From contig JAZQQJ010000081.1 of assembly GCA_045629005.1 (NCBI GenBank), positions 124,001 to 188,000 on the forward strand: DNA of 64,000 nucleotides, read 5' to 3'. Source of the DNA: RGIG3528 sp045629005 (GTDB lineage: Bacteria; Bacillota; Clostridia; Lachnospirales; Lachnospiraceae). A model generated the notes under the pieces. It was not told the origin of the DNA, searched no databases, and saw only the letters and a program-made list of their open reading frames with translations. The position numbers and the translations under genes were made by a program. Position 1 is the stretch's first letter, and each line of letters starts with the position of its first letter. Of this stretch, positions 7,164 to 15,948 are shown in pieces.

Positions 7164-8540
7164 TTAATAGATTACTTCCCCTTCTTTAACCTTGGTAGCA
7201 TCAAGTGCAATATGATCAAACTCTGAAAGGCCCGAAGCTGAGTTTTTACGGACAAGTGTGTAATCCTCGCCGGTTGAAAGACGTTCGATACGTTTAAAAA
7301 CCGCATAGCCGTTATTAATATTGTAAGCTCCTTCAAGCTTCGTAATAAATGTGTTCAACATGACTCTGTTTCCGTCAGAAGCAAGAATGTATGTTTCTTC
7401 GGAAAAGGCATTACTATCAATGTATTTAAAAGCTCCGTCATCATAAAAGACGTCAACTTCAGTCTGCTTGTAGGCTCTCTCTCCGCTTTCCTTATCATAA
7501 AATTCAACGGAAAGATTTATGCTGTTTTTATTTTCACCGGTAACGTAAGTAAAATACTCAGCGGGTATACGATAATAATTTTTATAAACTATAGCTGTAA
7601 GCGGTATTTTAAGGCCTTCAGTCTGTACTGTATCAAAAGAGATATCAACATATCTGCAGTCAGTATAGTTTGTAATATACTTCGAAAGACTAATGACAGC
7701 ATAGTACTCATCATTTCTGGTAAATACTGTTATAGGGGCAGTGATTGTCTGCTTGGAATTAATGGTAAACGAAACAGATGAACATTCATGCAGTTTAAGG
7801 AAAAGTTCTTCATCAATAAGAACTGCAATCTTCCACTCGTCTTCGGTAATGATTTTGTATACAGGAGCATTAGTTTCAAGGAGATTTGAAGTATAAAGAA
7901 CTTTTTCACTTCCCTTGTTTTCAAAAAGAGATTTGCTCAGTTTATCTTCCGTTAAATCGGAAAGATCATCAAAACAGAAAGACAAAATGCCTGCTTTTTC
8001 GGATTTAATTATTTCAAAGCTGGCATCAATATTATTCTCTTTTACAAGTCTGTTAAGTTCCTGTAAAAGGCGTTTATCAAGCTGCTTTGTGTAAGCTGCC
8101 TTGATGCCTTCCTTAAGGCGTTTGAAGTCCTTAAAGGATTCTGCACTTCGATATTCGTTGTTAATATAACCTTTAAGCTCAGTAAGGTCTTCCGATGTAA
8201 GCATTATTTCCGAGCCGTCACCGCTGAGCTTGGTATATATGGACTTATCCGAATCGATTGAGTAAACAGTTTCGTTTTTCGAAATGCGGTCGCCTTCACG
8301 AAAATAATAATTCACATAGCCTGCCATACTTGTACTGACTGTTTCTTCAGTACGCATAATAATACCGGTATAATTTTTATCAGAAAACAAAGTACCGGAC
8401 TTAACCTCATAGAGAGAAACCTCTGATTTTGTAAAAAAGATATAGACATAGATACCGATATAGATGATTATGAATAAAAATATAACGATACCTATGTTTA
8501 TATCTTTTCTCTGTTTAATTTGCGAAACCTTTTTTTTCAA
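7164..8540 (-). CDS. HlyD-like membrane fusion/adaptor-type protein
   Basis: The 458-residue protein has a basic N-terminus, one transmembrane helix (about residues 16-36) and an extracytoplasmic part that begins with a barrel-sandwich-like segment (SLYEVKSGTLFSDKN, then AGYVNYYFREGDRISKNETVY), as in HlyD/AcrA adaptors. A helical stretch (about 120-170) and beta-rich barrel segments follow. Adaptors usually connect an inner-membrane transporter to an outer partner, but there is no ABC transporter nearby. In Lachnospiraceae this type of protein is commonly encoded next to sepF, so a role in envelope or division processes is plausible but unproven. It is 25 nt from the DUF6273 gene, probably cotranscribed. 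Confidence 0.65.
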   Translation of the reverse strand: MKKKVSQIKQRKDINIGIVIFLFIIIYIGIYVYIFFTKSEVSLYEVKSGTLFSDKNYTGIIMRTEETVSTSMAGYVNYYFREGDRISKNETVYSIDSDKSIYTKLSGDGSEIMLTSEDLTELKGYINNEYRSAESFKDFKRLKEGIKAAYTKQLDKRLLQELNRLVKENNIDASFEIIKSEKAGILSFCFDDLSDLTEDKLSKSLFENKGSEKVLYTSNLLETNAPVYKIITEDEWKIAVLIDEELFLKLHECSSVSFTINSKQTITAPITVFTRNDEYYAVISLSKYITNYTDCRYVDISFDTVQTEGLKIPLTAIVYKNYYRIPAEYFTYVTGENKNSINLSVEFYDKESGERAYKQTEVDVFYDDGAFKYIDSNAFSEETYILASDGNRVMLNTFITKLEGAYNINNGYAVFKRIERLSTGEDYTLVRKNSASGLSEFDHIALDATKVKEGEVIY

Positions 8541-8588
8541 AAATTTCTCCTTGAGACAATATAATAATCATCTTGTAACAGATTAATA

Positions 8589-8628
8589 AAAGAAAAAGGC
8601 ACAAGGCAGAGACTCTCTGCCCCGTGCC
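8589..8628 (-). terminator. Strong terminator ending the mre-min-rodA operon
   Basis: The stem at 8598-8628 pairs GGCAC with GTGCC and GGCAGAGA with TCTCTGCC, and is followed on the minus strand by TTTTTCTTTT. It marks the 3' end of the long transcript that starts at mreB. Confidence 0.9.
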
Positions 8629-8646
8629 GGAACTTGCGAATGTAAA

Positions 8647-9066
8647 TTAAAGAGCAACAATAACGTTCTGAGAAGCCTCAGGGCTTAACTCCTTAGCATT
8701 AGCTGATACACTTAAAATGAAGTCAACCTTGAATGAACCTGAAAGAACTTCAAGTTTTTTAAGAATATCATCAATTTCGGAAACTGATATATTTGCGCAG
8801 GTAAGGAAGCTGTCAAGATAAACGGAAGAAATGTCATGATTCTGTGAAATCATACCACAAAGGAAACCGTAGAATTCCTTGGAATCTGAAATAAAGTAGT
8901 CCTTAATATTTATAAGACGAATCTTGTTGTTGAGCTCATACATGTGCTTATTATTCTTGTCGATATAAAGCACGCTGCCCTTGGATGTAAGAACATCTGA
9001 ATTAGCCTTGTCAATGATGATCTTTGTCTTACCTTTACCTTTCTCGCCTGCAATAATCTGTATCAT
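8647..9066 (-). CDS. Small P-loop protein, conserved in Lachnospiraceae, function unknown
   Basis: This 139-residue protein begins MIQIIAGEKGKGKTKII, a Walker A motif (GEKGKGKT, residues 7-14) right at the N-terminus, as in SIMIBI/RecA-like P-loop proteins. A later SVYLDSFLT near residue 80 could supply a Walker B aspartate. Similar proteins have been labelled PilT-like in databases, but it lacks the length and motifs of true PilT, so that name should not be used. It is the last gene of the mreB-to-mgsA transcript, 52 nt after mgsA and immediately before a strong terminator, which suggests a link to growth or division. What it hydrolyses or moves is unknown. Confidence 0.7.
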   Translation of the reverse strand: MIQIIAGEKGKGKTKIIIDKANSDVLTSKGSVLYIDKNNKHMYELNNKIRLINIKDYFISDSKEFYGFLCGMISQNHDISSVYLDSFLTCANISVSEIDDILKKLEVLSGSFKVDFILSVSANAKELSPEASQNVIVAL

Positions 9067-9118
9067 AGTGCACTTCCTCCTGAAAAGATATTTATAATGA
9101 AATTAATCATTATCAAAG

Positions 9119-9517
9119 TTAGTTTTTGTAGAGCTCTCTCCAGTCAAGGTCACCTCTGTCGAGTGCCTTAATAAGGAGCTCTGCCGTTGCAATGTTTGTT
9201 GCGAACGGAATGTTATGTATGTCGCAAAGACCGATAATATCAAAAACATTTGGCTCATGCGACTGAGGATTCTGCGGGTCACGAAGATAAATAACCATAT
9301 CTATTTCGTTGTTTTCAATCTGAGCGCCCATCTGCTGGGAACCACCGAGATGACCTGCAAGATACTTGTGGACTGTAAGTCCTGTGCCATCTTCAATAAT
9401 ACGGCCTGTCGTTCCGGTAGCATAGAGAGTATGCTTTGCGAGTATTCCTCTGTAGGCGATGCAAAAGCTCTGAAGAAGCTTTTTCTTGGCATCATGCGCC
9501 ACAAGACCTATATTCAT
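9119..9517 (-). CDS. mgsA: Methylglyoxal synthase
   Basis: The 132-residue protein matches methylglyoxal synthase over its full length: the N-terminal NIGLVAHDAKKK, the phosphate-binding ATGTTGR, the LAGHLGGSQQMGAQI stretch and IYLRDPQ. The enzyme converts dihydroxyacetone phosphate to methylglyoxal and phosphate, a bypass of lower glycolysis used when phosphate is limiting. Its ATG overlaps the rodA stop by 4 bases, so it is translationally coupled to a wall-synthesis gene. That neighbourhood (rodA-mgsA) is seen in other clostridia. Length and motifs are normal. Confidence 0.93.
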   Translation of the reverse strand: MNIGLVAHDAKKKLLQSFCIAYRGILAKHTLYATGTTGRIIEDGTGLTVHKYLAGHLGGSQQMGAQIENNEIDMVIYLRDPQNPQSHEPNVFDIIGLCDIHNIPFATNIATAELLIKALDRGDLDWRELYKN

Positions 9518-10695
9518 TTGATATAGTCCTCACTTTCTTTGGAACGTATTTCTTCTGTATTGACAGCTATGTTTTGAACCATACCAAGCATAAAGTAACT
9601 GCTGACTACGGAACTTAGACCATTGCTGACAAACGGAAGCGGAATTCCTGTATTCGGCAAAAGCTGTGTAACAACGCCGATATTAACGAATGCCTGTGCT
9701 ATGAATATTGTAGCACAACCAACCCCAATAAGTCTACCCGTCAGGTCCTTGGCATTGAAAGAAATTTTGATAATTCTATATGCTATGAACGCAAACAGAA
9801 GTACGACTGTTATACTGCCGAGAAAGCCAAACTCTTCGGCAATACCTGTAAAAATGAAATCACTTTCTCTGACAGGAACATGAAGAGTTCCTCTCGCGGA
9901 AGTGTCTCCGGTAAGTGTTTTTCCGAGAAGTCCGCCCGACTTAATTGCAACAACTGCATTTTCCTGCTGATACATGAGGTCCGGATATTTCTCGGGATGA
10001 AGGAAAGAAAGAATTCTCTCCTGCTGATATTCATTAATAAATTTCGGATTCGGCTGCTGGACGTACCAGAAAGCGAATATCCCCAAAGGAATAGCAACAA
10101 CAATAATAGCAATAATGTACTTAATGTTGAAGCCCGATGCAAAAACCATTACTGCAAATACAATACAAAGTACAATACTTGTAGAAAGGTCGGTCTGAGT
10201 CAGAATGAGATACAAGGGTATCGCAAACATAATACCGACAAGAACAAGCGGATAAAACTTATCAAGCTTCTTCTTAAAGAAGTTAAACATAAATGCTATG
10301 CAGATAATGAGTACAAACTTTGAAACTTCGGAAGGCTGGAAGGAAAAGATAACAGAGCCGTCCGCTCTTGAAAGTCCCAACCAACGTTTAGCATGATAAA
10401 TCTCAATACCGAACTTCGTATACTTTACACCGAAAAGAAGTATAAAGTTGCCGATGTACATAAGCCACCAAAGCTTTGTCCATACTCTGTAGCTGATAAG
10501 AGATACGACAATAGCTCCTACGATACCAATAACAATTCCGACAATCTGCTTGATATACAGACCTTCCTGAACGCCGGGCATAACATATAACGTAAGACTT
10601 CCGATGCATCCGAGTAAAATTGCCGCTATCATCAGAAACATATCGTATTTTTTGAAATTGTAGGAGCTAAGTGTTGTCAGTATTCTCTTAAACAT
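9514..10695 (-). CDS. rodA: SEDS-family peptidoglycan glycosyltransferase RodA
   Basis: This 393-residue protein has about ten membrane helices and SEDS signatures: FSFQPSEVSKFVLI, the extracellular VPVRESDFIFTGIAEEFGFLG with the essential Asp region, and GIPLPFVSNGLSSVVSSY near the end. RodA polymerises lipid II into glycan strands of the side wall with a class B PBP partner, here the PBP2 encoded upstream. Its place between minE and mgsA inside the mre-min operon supports the elongation role rather than FtsW. It overlaps mgsA by 4 bases and follows minE by 5. Confidence 0.93.
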   Translation of the reverse strand: MFKRILTTLSSYNFKKYDMFLMIAAILLGCIGSLTLYVMPGVQEGLYIKQIVGIVIGIVGAIVVSLISYRVWTKLWWLMYIGNFILLFGVKYTKFGIEIYHAKRWLGLSRADGSVIFSFQPSEVSKFVLIICIAFMFNFFKKKLDKFYPLVLVGIMFAIPLYLILTQTDLSTSIVLCIVFAVMVFASGFNIKYIIAIIVVAIPLGIFAFWYVQQPNPKFINEYQQERILSFLHPEKYPDLMYQQENAVVAIKSGGLLGKTLTGDTSARGTLHVPVRESDFIFTGIAEEFGFLGSITVVLLFAFIAYRIIKISFNAKDLTGRLIGVGCATIFIAQAFVNIGVVTQLLPNTGIPLPFVSNGLSSVVSSYFMLGMVQNIAVNTEEIRSKESEDYIK

Positions 10696-10700
10696 TTAAA

Positions 10701-10943
10701 TTAACTTCTTCTGACCTTTTTTTCCTTAATAGGAATATTTGCCTGAATGGAACCGTCTGAAGTAATCTTAATGTCAAGATTATCTGTATCAACGGTTACA
10801 TACTTTGAAATTACTGTTATAAATTCGTTTTTAATCTTCTCTAATGTTTCCGGCGGAAGATCCTGATGCTCAGCGTAAAGGACAAATTTAAGTCTGTTCT
10901 TTGCGTCGTTGCCGGACTTGCTTTTCTTTGTGAACCAACCCAT
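10701..10943 (-). CDS. minE: Cell-division topological specificity factor MinE
   Basis: The 80-residue protein has the MinE layout: an N-terminal MinD-interacting segment (about 15-35, DAKNRLKFVLYAEHQDLPPETLEKIKNE region) and a C-terminal topological specificity domain ending in ANIPIKEKKVRRS. MinE stimulates the MinD ATPase and displaces MinC, producing oscillation that keeps the Z-ring at mid-cell. The cell also has DivIVA, as in some clostridia; B. subtilis uses DivIVA-MinJ instead of MinE. It follows minD by 15 nt. Confidence 0.92.
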   Translation of the reverse strand: MGWFTKKSKSGNDAKNRLKFVLYAEHQDLPPETLEKIKNEFITVISKYVTVDTDNLDIKITSDGSIQANIPIKEKKVRRS

Positions 10944-10958
10944 TACAGTCTCCTCCTA

Positions 10959-11741
10959 TCACTTCTTACCGAAAATCTTTCCAAAAATGCCCTGCTTCTT
11001 ACCAAGATCAAGGAAAGGAACTTCTTCTCCGGTAATACGGAGGCAGATGTTCTGGAATGCTTTTCCTGCCATTGTATTGTTTCCAACAAGAGGCACACCT
11101 GTATTGGTAGAAATAACAATGTTCTCATCATCAGGTACGACACCGATAAGGCTAACGGAAAGAACTTCAAGAACATCGTCTGCGCTCATCATTTCACCGC
11201 GCTTAACCATATCTGCTCTTAATCTGTTAACAATGAGGTCATAACGACCGATTTCATTAGCATCGAGAAGACCGATAATTCTGTCGGCATCACGTACAGC
11301 GGAAACTTCGGGAGTAGTAACAACAAGTGCTCTGTCAGCGCCTGCTATTGCATTCTTAAAGCCCTGCTCAATGCCTGCGGGACAGTCAAGAATAACATAA
11401 TCGAATTCCTTCTTGAGCATGTCTGTAAGTGTCTTCATCTGCTCAGGAGTAACCGATGTTTTATCTCTTGTCTGTGCACAAGGAAGAAGGTAAAAGTTAT
11501 TGAAGCCCTTTACCTTAATGAATGCCTGATTAACCTTACATTTCTGTTCAATAACATCTACAAGGTTATAGACAATACGGTTTTCGAGTCCCATAACTAC
11601 ATCAAGGTTTCTGAGACCGATATCCATGTCAATGAGTACAACGCTCTTGCCGAGCTTAGCGAGTCCGGTACCGACATTGGCTGTTGTGGTTGTTTTACCT
11701 ACGCCGCCTTTTCCGGATGTTACAACAATAACCTCACCCAT
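10959..11741 (-). CDS. minD: Septum-site determining ATPase MinD
   Basis: The 260-residue ParA-family ATPase has the deviant Walker A SGKGGVGKTTTTANVG (residues 9-24), VVLIDMDIGLRNLD and YVILDCPAGI for metal/nucleotide binding, and a C-terminal amphipathic tail (GKKQGIFGKIFGKK) that inserts in the membrane when ATP is bound. MinD recruits MinC and is displaced by MinE. It lies between minC and minE in the standard CDE order with short gaps. Length is typical. Confidence 0.96.
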   Translation of the reverse strand: MGEVIVVTSGKGGVGKTTTTANVGTGLAKLGKSVVLIDMDIGLRNLDVVMGLENRIVYNLVDVIEQKCKVNQAFIKVKGFNNFYLLPCAQTRDKTSVTPEQMKTLTDMLKKEFDYVILDCPAGIEQGFKNAIAGADRALVVTTPEVSAVRDADRIIGLLDANEIGRYDLIVNRLRADMVKRGEMMSADDVLEVLSVSLIGVVPDDENIVISTNTGVPLVGNNTMAGKAFQNICLRITGEEVPFLDLGKKQGIFGKIFGKK

Positions 11742-11756
11742 TTATTTTCCTCCAAG

Positions 11757-12563
11757 TTATAAATTAATATCATTAAGAACCGTTCTGTTAATGAGCTCAA
11801 TAGCAATTGTATTGTTTTTTACGAATGCTATTTCAGGTTCATGCTCTTCTTTTGAGTTGCCCGAGTCACCGCATCTTGCCATAATGTTACCTATGCGGAC
11901 CTGCATGGGATTCATGGTAAGAGCTGCAACGAAGCAGTTTTCATTACCGTCGGAGCCCGCAAATGCGTTGCCGCGTAATGCTCCGAGGACAATAATATTA
12001 CCTTTTGAAATAACTTCACCGCCGATGCTGACATCGCCAAGAATAACAAGGCTGCAATCTTCGTTAAGAAGTACACCTGAGCGGACATTACCTTTATAAA
12101 ACTTTGCAATCTTTGAAAGATCTTCAGGAATTATCTGCGGAGCAGGTTCATAGGCCGGAACGGGCTCAGCAGGAGTATCGTAAACGGGTTCCGAAGCTTC
12201 GATAATCTCTTCTTCAGGTTCTGTTAAAACCGGCTCCTGCACGGGAGTAGGAACAGACTCAGGTTCCGGCTCCGAAAACTTTTCAACTGCTCTCCTGAAG
12301 CGTTCCTCTGTGCCAACATTAAAGTCCATGACACAAACAATGTCAAGCTCGCAATTGTCACGGATAATATCGAGAAGCTCTTCACGTTCCGAAGAGGTAA
12401 GAAGCCTTCCTTCAAAGCCCAGAGCAAGCTTCTCGTTACGGAAAACACGATTGGCATCCCTGAAACATTTTGCAATTTCTACTTTAATGTCTTCAAAGGA
12501 AGCATTTACCGATATGTTAACCGAAACACCGTATTTATTTCCTTTAAGTGAAACTATACCCAT
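11757..12563 (-). CDS. minC: Septum-site determining protein MinC
   Basis: The 268-residue protein has an N-terminal domain (about 1-95) with the MinC-N fold signature region, a proline- and glutamate-rich linker (about 105-150, VPTPVQEPVLTEPEEE) and a C-terminal right-handed beta-helix (about 160-265) with VRSGVLLNEDCSLVILGDVSIGGEVISKGNIIVLGALRGNAFAG pattern pieces. MinC bound to MinD blocks FtsZ assembly away from mid-cell. The acidic, proline-rich linker is longer than in E. coli. It precedes minD by 15 nt and follows the PBP2 gene by 14. Confidence 0.92.
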   Translation of the reverse strand: MGIVSLKGNKYGVSVNISVNASFEDIKVEIAKCFRDANRVFRNEKLALGFEGRLLTSSEREELLDIIRDNCELDIVCVMDFNVGTEERFRRAVEKFSEPEPESVPTPVQEPVLTEPEEEIIEASEPVYDTPAEPVPAYEPAPQIIPEDLSKIAKFYKGNVRSGVLLNEDCSLVILGDVSIGGEVISKGNIIVLGALRGNAFAGSDGNENCFVAALTMNPMQVRIGNIMARCGDSGNSKEEHEPEIAFVKNNTIAIELINRTVLNDINL

Positions 12564-12577
12564 TTTATCCTTTCGAT

Positions 12578-15424
12578 TTAGTCACCGATGGTGATGATTT
12601 CACCAAGTTCAACTTCTTCTTTTATGTTGTAATATCTCTTATAAACACCATTAGCAACAAGTGCGGCATTTGTTCCCGAATAACCGTTTTGAATAACTGC
12701 GATAACGCTCGTTTCGGGATTATCAAGCGGTGCGTACGAAATACAGAGGCCGTGAGGTGCACTGTTATCGGAAACTTCGGCTGTACCTGTTTTAGCTCCT
12801 ACCGTGTAAGGAATGATAGAGTAAGCTTTACGAAGTGTGGTAGAGTTCGAAATAACGCGCTGCATGCCGTATTTAATCTGCGACCATTCTTTATCGCTTA
12901 TGCCTTCAATCTGTCTGACAATCTGAGGCTCCGTTGAATAAATGGTATTACCGGACTTGTCGGTAATTTTATGGATTAGTGTGTATTTTAATACTTTACC
13001 GCATGTACCGATTGCTGTTGCATATCTTGAAATTTCTGTAGCTGTGAACTTATGTCCGTATCCGATGGAGGCACGAACAGCATCCGTTTCAGCAAACTGA
13101 GGTTCTGCTTCTGAAATTTCAATGCCTGTATTCTCATCAAATCCGAAAAGTGAACCCGTCTGCTTAAGGAACTGTATACCTTGTGAGTCGGAGTATCTGA
13201 GCTTTTTATTTCCTTCCGCATCAACTATTGTAGACTGTCCTTTTGTAGAAAGTCTGTAACCTACTTCAAAGAAGAAATAGTTACAGGAGTTCATAATAGC
13301 TGCAGAAACATCCTGATCACCGTGTCCTGTCTCCTTCCAGCATGAAGGTGAAGGATCGATTTTTTCGAAAAGAATGCTGTCATGAATCTTTTCGTTTATA
13401 GTGATTACTTTGTTTAACAGGCCACACACCGCAACCATCGGCTTGATTGTGGAACCTGTAGGCGTTCTTGACTGTGTAACACGGTTGTAAAGAGGATTAC
13501 TCTTATCAGCAATAAGGCTCTGATAGTAGTCCCAGTCGATTTTATTCGCAAGCATGTTATTGTCATAGCTGGGGTAGTTAACAAGTGCAATAACTCCGCC
13601 ACTGTTACAATCCGTCTGAACAATGTATCCGCTGCAAGGCTCAAGCGCAAGCTGTGCAGGAGTAATCTCCAAAGCGTCTATTTTCTTAGTAATGAAATCG
13701 TATGCAGATGTCCTTCCGCTTTGAATTCTACTGTAATCCGACTCATTATATTCTAACACATTTTGGTCGAATAATAAAAGACAAATTTGCTTTCCTTTTA
13801 ATTTATATTCAAAAATCAAATCCCTGTAAATCATGAGGTCAAAAGCCTCATTGTCATTGAGAGTATCAAAGGTTTTTGAAATAAGAATATTGTATATTTC
13901 TTCAGTTGTTAAAAAGCTTCCTTCGATTCCAAGTGCCTCGAGAGAAACACATTCTTTGTTGATGAGATGCACCATGTACTCATAAAAACTTGTTTCATCG
14001 GCATCGTACGCAATATAAACAGGATCGGTTGTATCAATCTTATCCGAAACAACAAATCCGTTTGATTTCATTTGGGCATAGAAGAAATTAATGAAAGCCT
14101 GCATTTCTTCGGAAAGCTTCTTGGCTCTTGTCGTATTTCCGAATCTGAAATGGTTCTCAAGTGTGGAAATAACGTTATTTCTATAGTCCTTATAAAGGGT
14201 GTAGACGTTATCTTCCTGCTCTGTTCTTTCTTCGGAAGCAATATGCTTCATATCAAGTACATGATTGTTAAACAAAGCATAATATACTTCATAAACAGGA
14301 ATCTTGATATCATCGGAGCTTTCGCCCTTTGTACCGTAATCCATATCATTTACAATACAGGAAAGAAGCACATCCTTAATGTTTGTTTCAAGGACATAGT
14401 AATAATCCTTCTGAAGCTCGGCATCGATTGTAAGATAAACATTGTTACCCGAAACGGGCTCTTTTACTATTTCGGAGCTTATAATCCTGCCTGCACTGTT
14501 TAATGTAACACGCTCAATACCCTTTTCCCCCGCGAGCTCACTCTCGAACTCCTTTTCTATGCCGGTCTTTCCGACATAATCGGTTGAAATATAAAGCTCT
14601 TCTCCGTCAGCATTAAGTTCCTCAAGCTCTGATTCATTAATAAGTCCTGTATATCCGATAATGTGTGAAAGATAAAAAGAATAATTATACACACGTTTAA
14701 GCTTCTGCTCTATTGTTACCCCGGGCAAATCCCCCTGGGATTCTTTAATGGCAGCCATCGCAGTATCATCCACGTTTGTAATAAGCGTATAACGTGCTGT
14801 TTTGTCGGGATTTGAGAAATACTGGTAACGTACAGTAATAATATCGAGCGTTTCCTGAAGAGAATAATCCTTGGAAACCTGGAACATGGCAGCGGTTTTG
14901 TCACCATATGCAAGAAAATTAAATACATCGGCGGCGGTTGCATTTTTCTGTTTTTCGGACAAATCGTTTACGGTACGAAGTCCGTAAGCATTCTTTTTGA
15001 AACGAAGTTCGGCATTACCGCTGACATTAAACTGAAGTTCTCCGTTATCATCGATATAGATGGCAAAATCAATCTCAGGCTCATAACCATGTGAACGAAG
15101 AAGCTTATACAGCTTATAAATCATCTGATTTTTCTCGGCATTTGTTGAAAGAGATGCTGAATCCTCAAGAAAAACAGAATATGAAAGCTCATTATAGGCA
15201 AGAAGACGTCCTTCAGAGTCATATATGTTGCCTCTTGTTGCACTAATCGGCCTTTCAATTACATCAATGTATTCCTGAACCTCGCTAAGTTCTGCCTGTT
15301 CCTTAATCTGAAGATTGTACATGCGAAAAACAAGAACACCGACAAGAGTAAGGAAAACAAGGGCTATATAAAACAGCCTTGATGTAACAACAGATTTGAT
15401 TGTAGCAAAAAATCTGCTAAGCAT
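12578..15424 (-). CDS. mrdA: Class B penicillin-binding protein 2 (elongasome transpeptidase)
   Basis: This 948-residue protein has an N-terminal transmembrane helix (about 16-34), a PBP dimerisation domain starting with RPISATRGNIYDSEGR, and a transpeptidase domain with S658-T-I-K661, S713-C-N715 and K878-T-G. It crosslinks peptidoglycan with RodA during elongation. It is about 300 residues longer than E. coli PBP2: roughly 250 extra residues lie between the segment LTIDAELQKDYYYVLE and GYIVQTDCNSGG. Other Clostridia carry similarly enlarged PBP2 proteins, so this is not damage. The start overlaps the mreD stop by 8 bases, consistent with coupling. Confidence 0.93.
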   Translation of the reverse strand: MLSRFFATIKSVVTSRLFYIALVFLTLVGVLVFRMYNLQIKEQAELSEVQEYIDVIERPISATRGNIYDSEGRLLAYNELSYSVFLEDSASLSTNAEKNQMIYKLYKLLRSHGYEPEIDFAIYIDDNGELQFNVSGNAELRFKKNAYGLRTVNDLSEKQKNATAADVFNFLAYGDKTAAMFQVSKDYSLQETLDIITVRYQYFSNPDKTARYTLITNVDDTAMAAIKESQGDLPGVTIEQKLKRVYNYSFYLSHIIGYTGLINESELEELNADGEELYISTDYVGKTGIEKEFESELAGEKGIERVTLNSAGRIISSEIVKEPVSGNNVYLTIDAELQKDYYYVLETNIKDVLLSCIVNDMDYGTKGESSDDIKIPVYEVYYALFNNHVLDMKHIASEERTEQEDNVYTLYKDYRNNVISTLENHFRFGNTTRAKKLSEEMQAFINFFYAQMKSNGFVVSDKIDTTDPVYIAYDADETSFYEYMVHLINKECVSLEALGIEGSFLTTEEIYNILISKTFDTLNDNEAFDLMIYRDLIFEYKLKGKQICLLLFDQNVLEYNESDYSRIQSGRTSAYDFITKKIDALEITPAQLALEPCSGYIVQTDCNSGGVIALVNYPSYDNNMLANKIDWDYYQSLIADKSNPLYNRVTQSRTPTGSTIKPMVAVCGLLNKVITINEKIHDSILFEKIDPSPSCWKETGHGDQDVSAAIMNSCNYFFFEVGYRLSTKGQSTIVDAEGNKKLRYSDSQGIQFLKQTGSLFGFDENTGIEISEAEPQFAETDAVRASIGYGHKFTATEISRYATAIGTCGKVLKYTLIHKITDKSGNTIYSTEPQIVRQIEGISDKEWSQIKYGMQRVISNSTTLRKAYSIIPYTVGAKTGTAEVSDNSAPHGLCISYAPLDNPETSVIAVIQNGYSGTNAALVANGVYKRYYNIKEEVELGEIITIGD

Positions 15425-15929
15425 TGGTTTCAGGACCTTCCGAAAATGAAATCACCCATTCAAAAAACAAAAACAAAGGATAAATTAAAATCGCAGCAAG
15501 AAGCGTATAAATAACTCTCGGAATAATGGTATTTACGGTGTAACTTCCGAAATTGAGTTTTCCCAGAAGGAGAAAGCTTGTGCAGTAATAGAGGAAGCTG
15601 TACAGCATCTCTCCCACAAGAACAAGTGCCCCGGGAATGATATAGTCATGCTTGTCGTATATTTTGTTGGTAAAACCTGCAAGGAATGCAATAACCATGT
15701 AAATAATGGAACATACGCCAAGAGTTCCGGATGACATAAAGTCAAGAAGAAGGCCTGAAACAAAGCCTAAAACTATGGCTTTATTTTGGCCTTTCGTATA
15801 CGCTACAGATACTACAAGAATAAGAATACAATCAGGAACAACTCCTGAAATGGTAAAATACGAAAATACAGAGGTCTGAAGAAGAAAACAAAGAATTATT
15901 TCAATAAACCAAACTATAATCCTTACCAC
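15417..15929 (-). CDS. mreD: Rod shape-determining protein MreD
   Basis: The 170-residue, very hydrophobic protein has about five membrane helices and sits between mreC and the PBP2 gene. Sequence pieces such as FLLQTSVFSYFTISGVVPDCILILVVSVAYTKG and VLGFVSGLLLDF are typical of MreD. MreD bridges MreC, RodA and PBP2 in the elongasome. Length and position in the operon support the call more than any single motif. Confidence 0.9.
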   Translation of the reverse strand: MVRIIVWFIEIILCFLLQTSVFSYFTISGVVPDCILILVVSVAYTKGQNKAIVLGFVSGLLLDFMSSGTLGVCSIIYMVIAFLAGFTNKIYDKHDYIIPGALVLVGEMLYSFLYYCTSFLLLGKLNFGSYTVNTIIPRVIYTLLAAILIYPLFLFFEWVISFSEGPETNA

Positions 15930-15948
15930 AACAAAACCTCACAAAAAA

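Noticed and set aside
8647..9066. PilT (twitching motility) identity for the small P-loop protein.
   Set aside because: It is far too short and lacks the PilT Asp and His boxes; only the Walker A is shared.
12578..15424. The enlarged PBP2 considered as an unusual fusion.
   Set aside because: All transpeptidase motifs are in order and similarly large PBP2 proteins occur in other Clostridia; the extra part is an insertion typical of the group.
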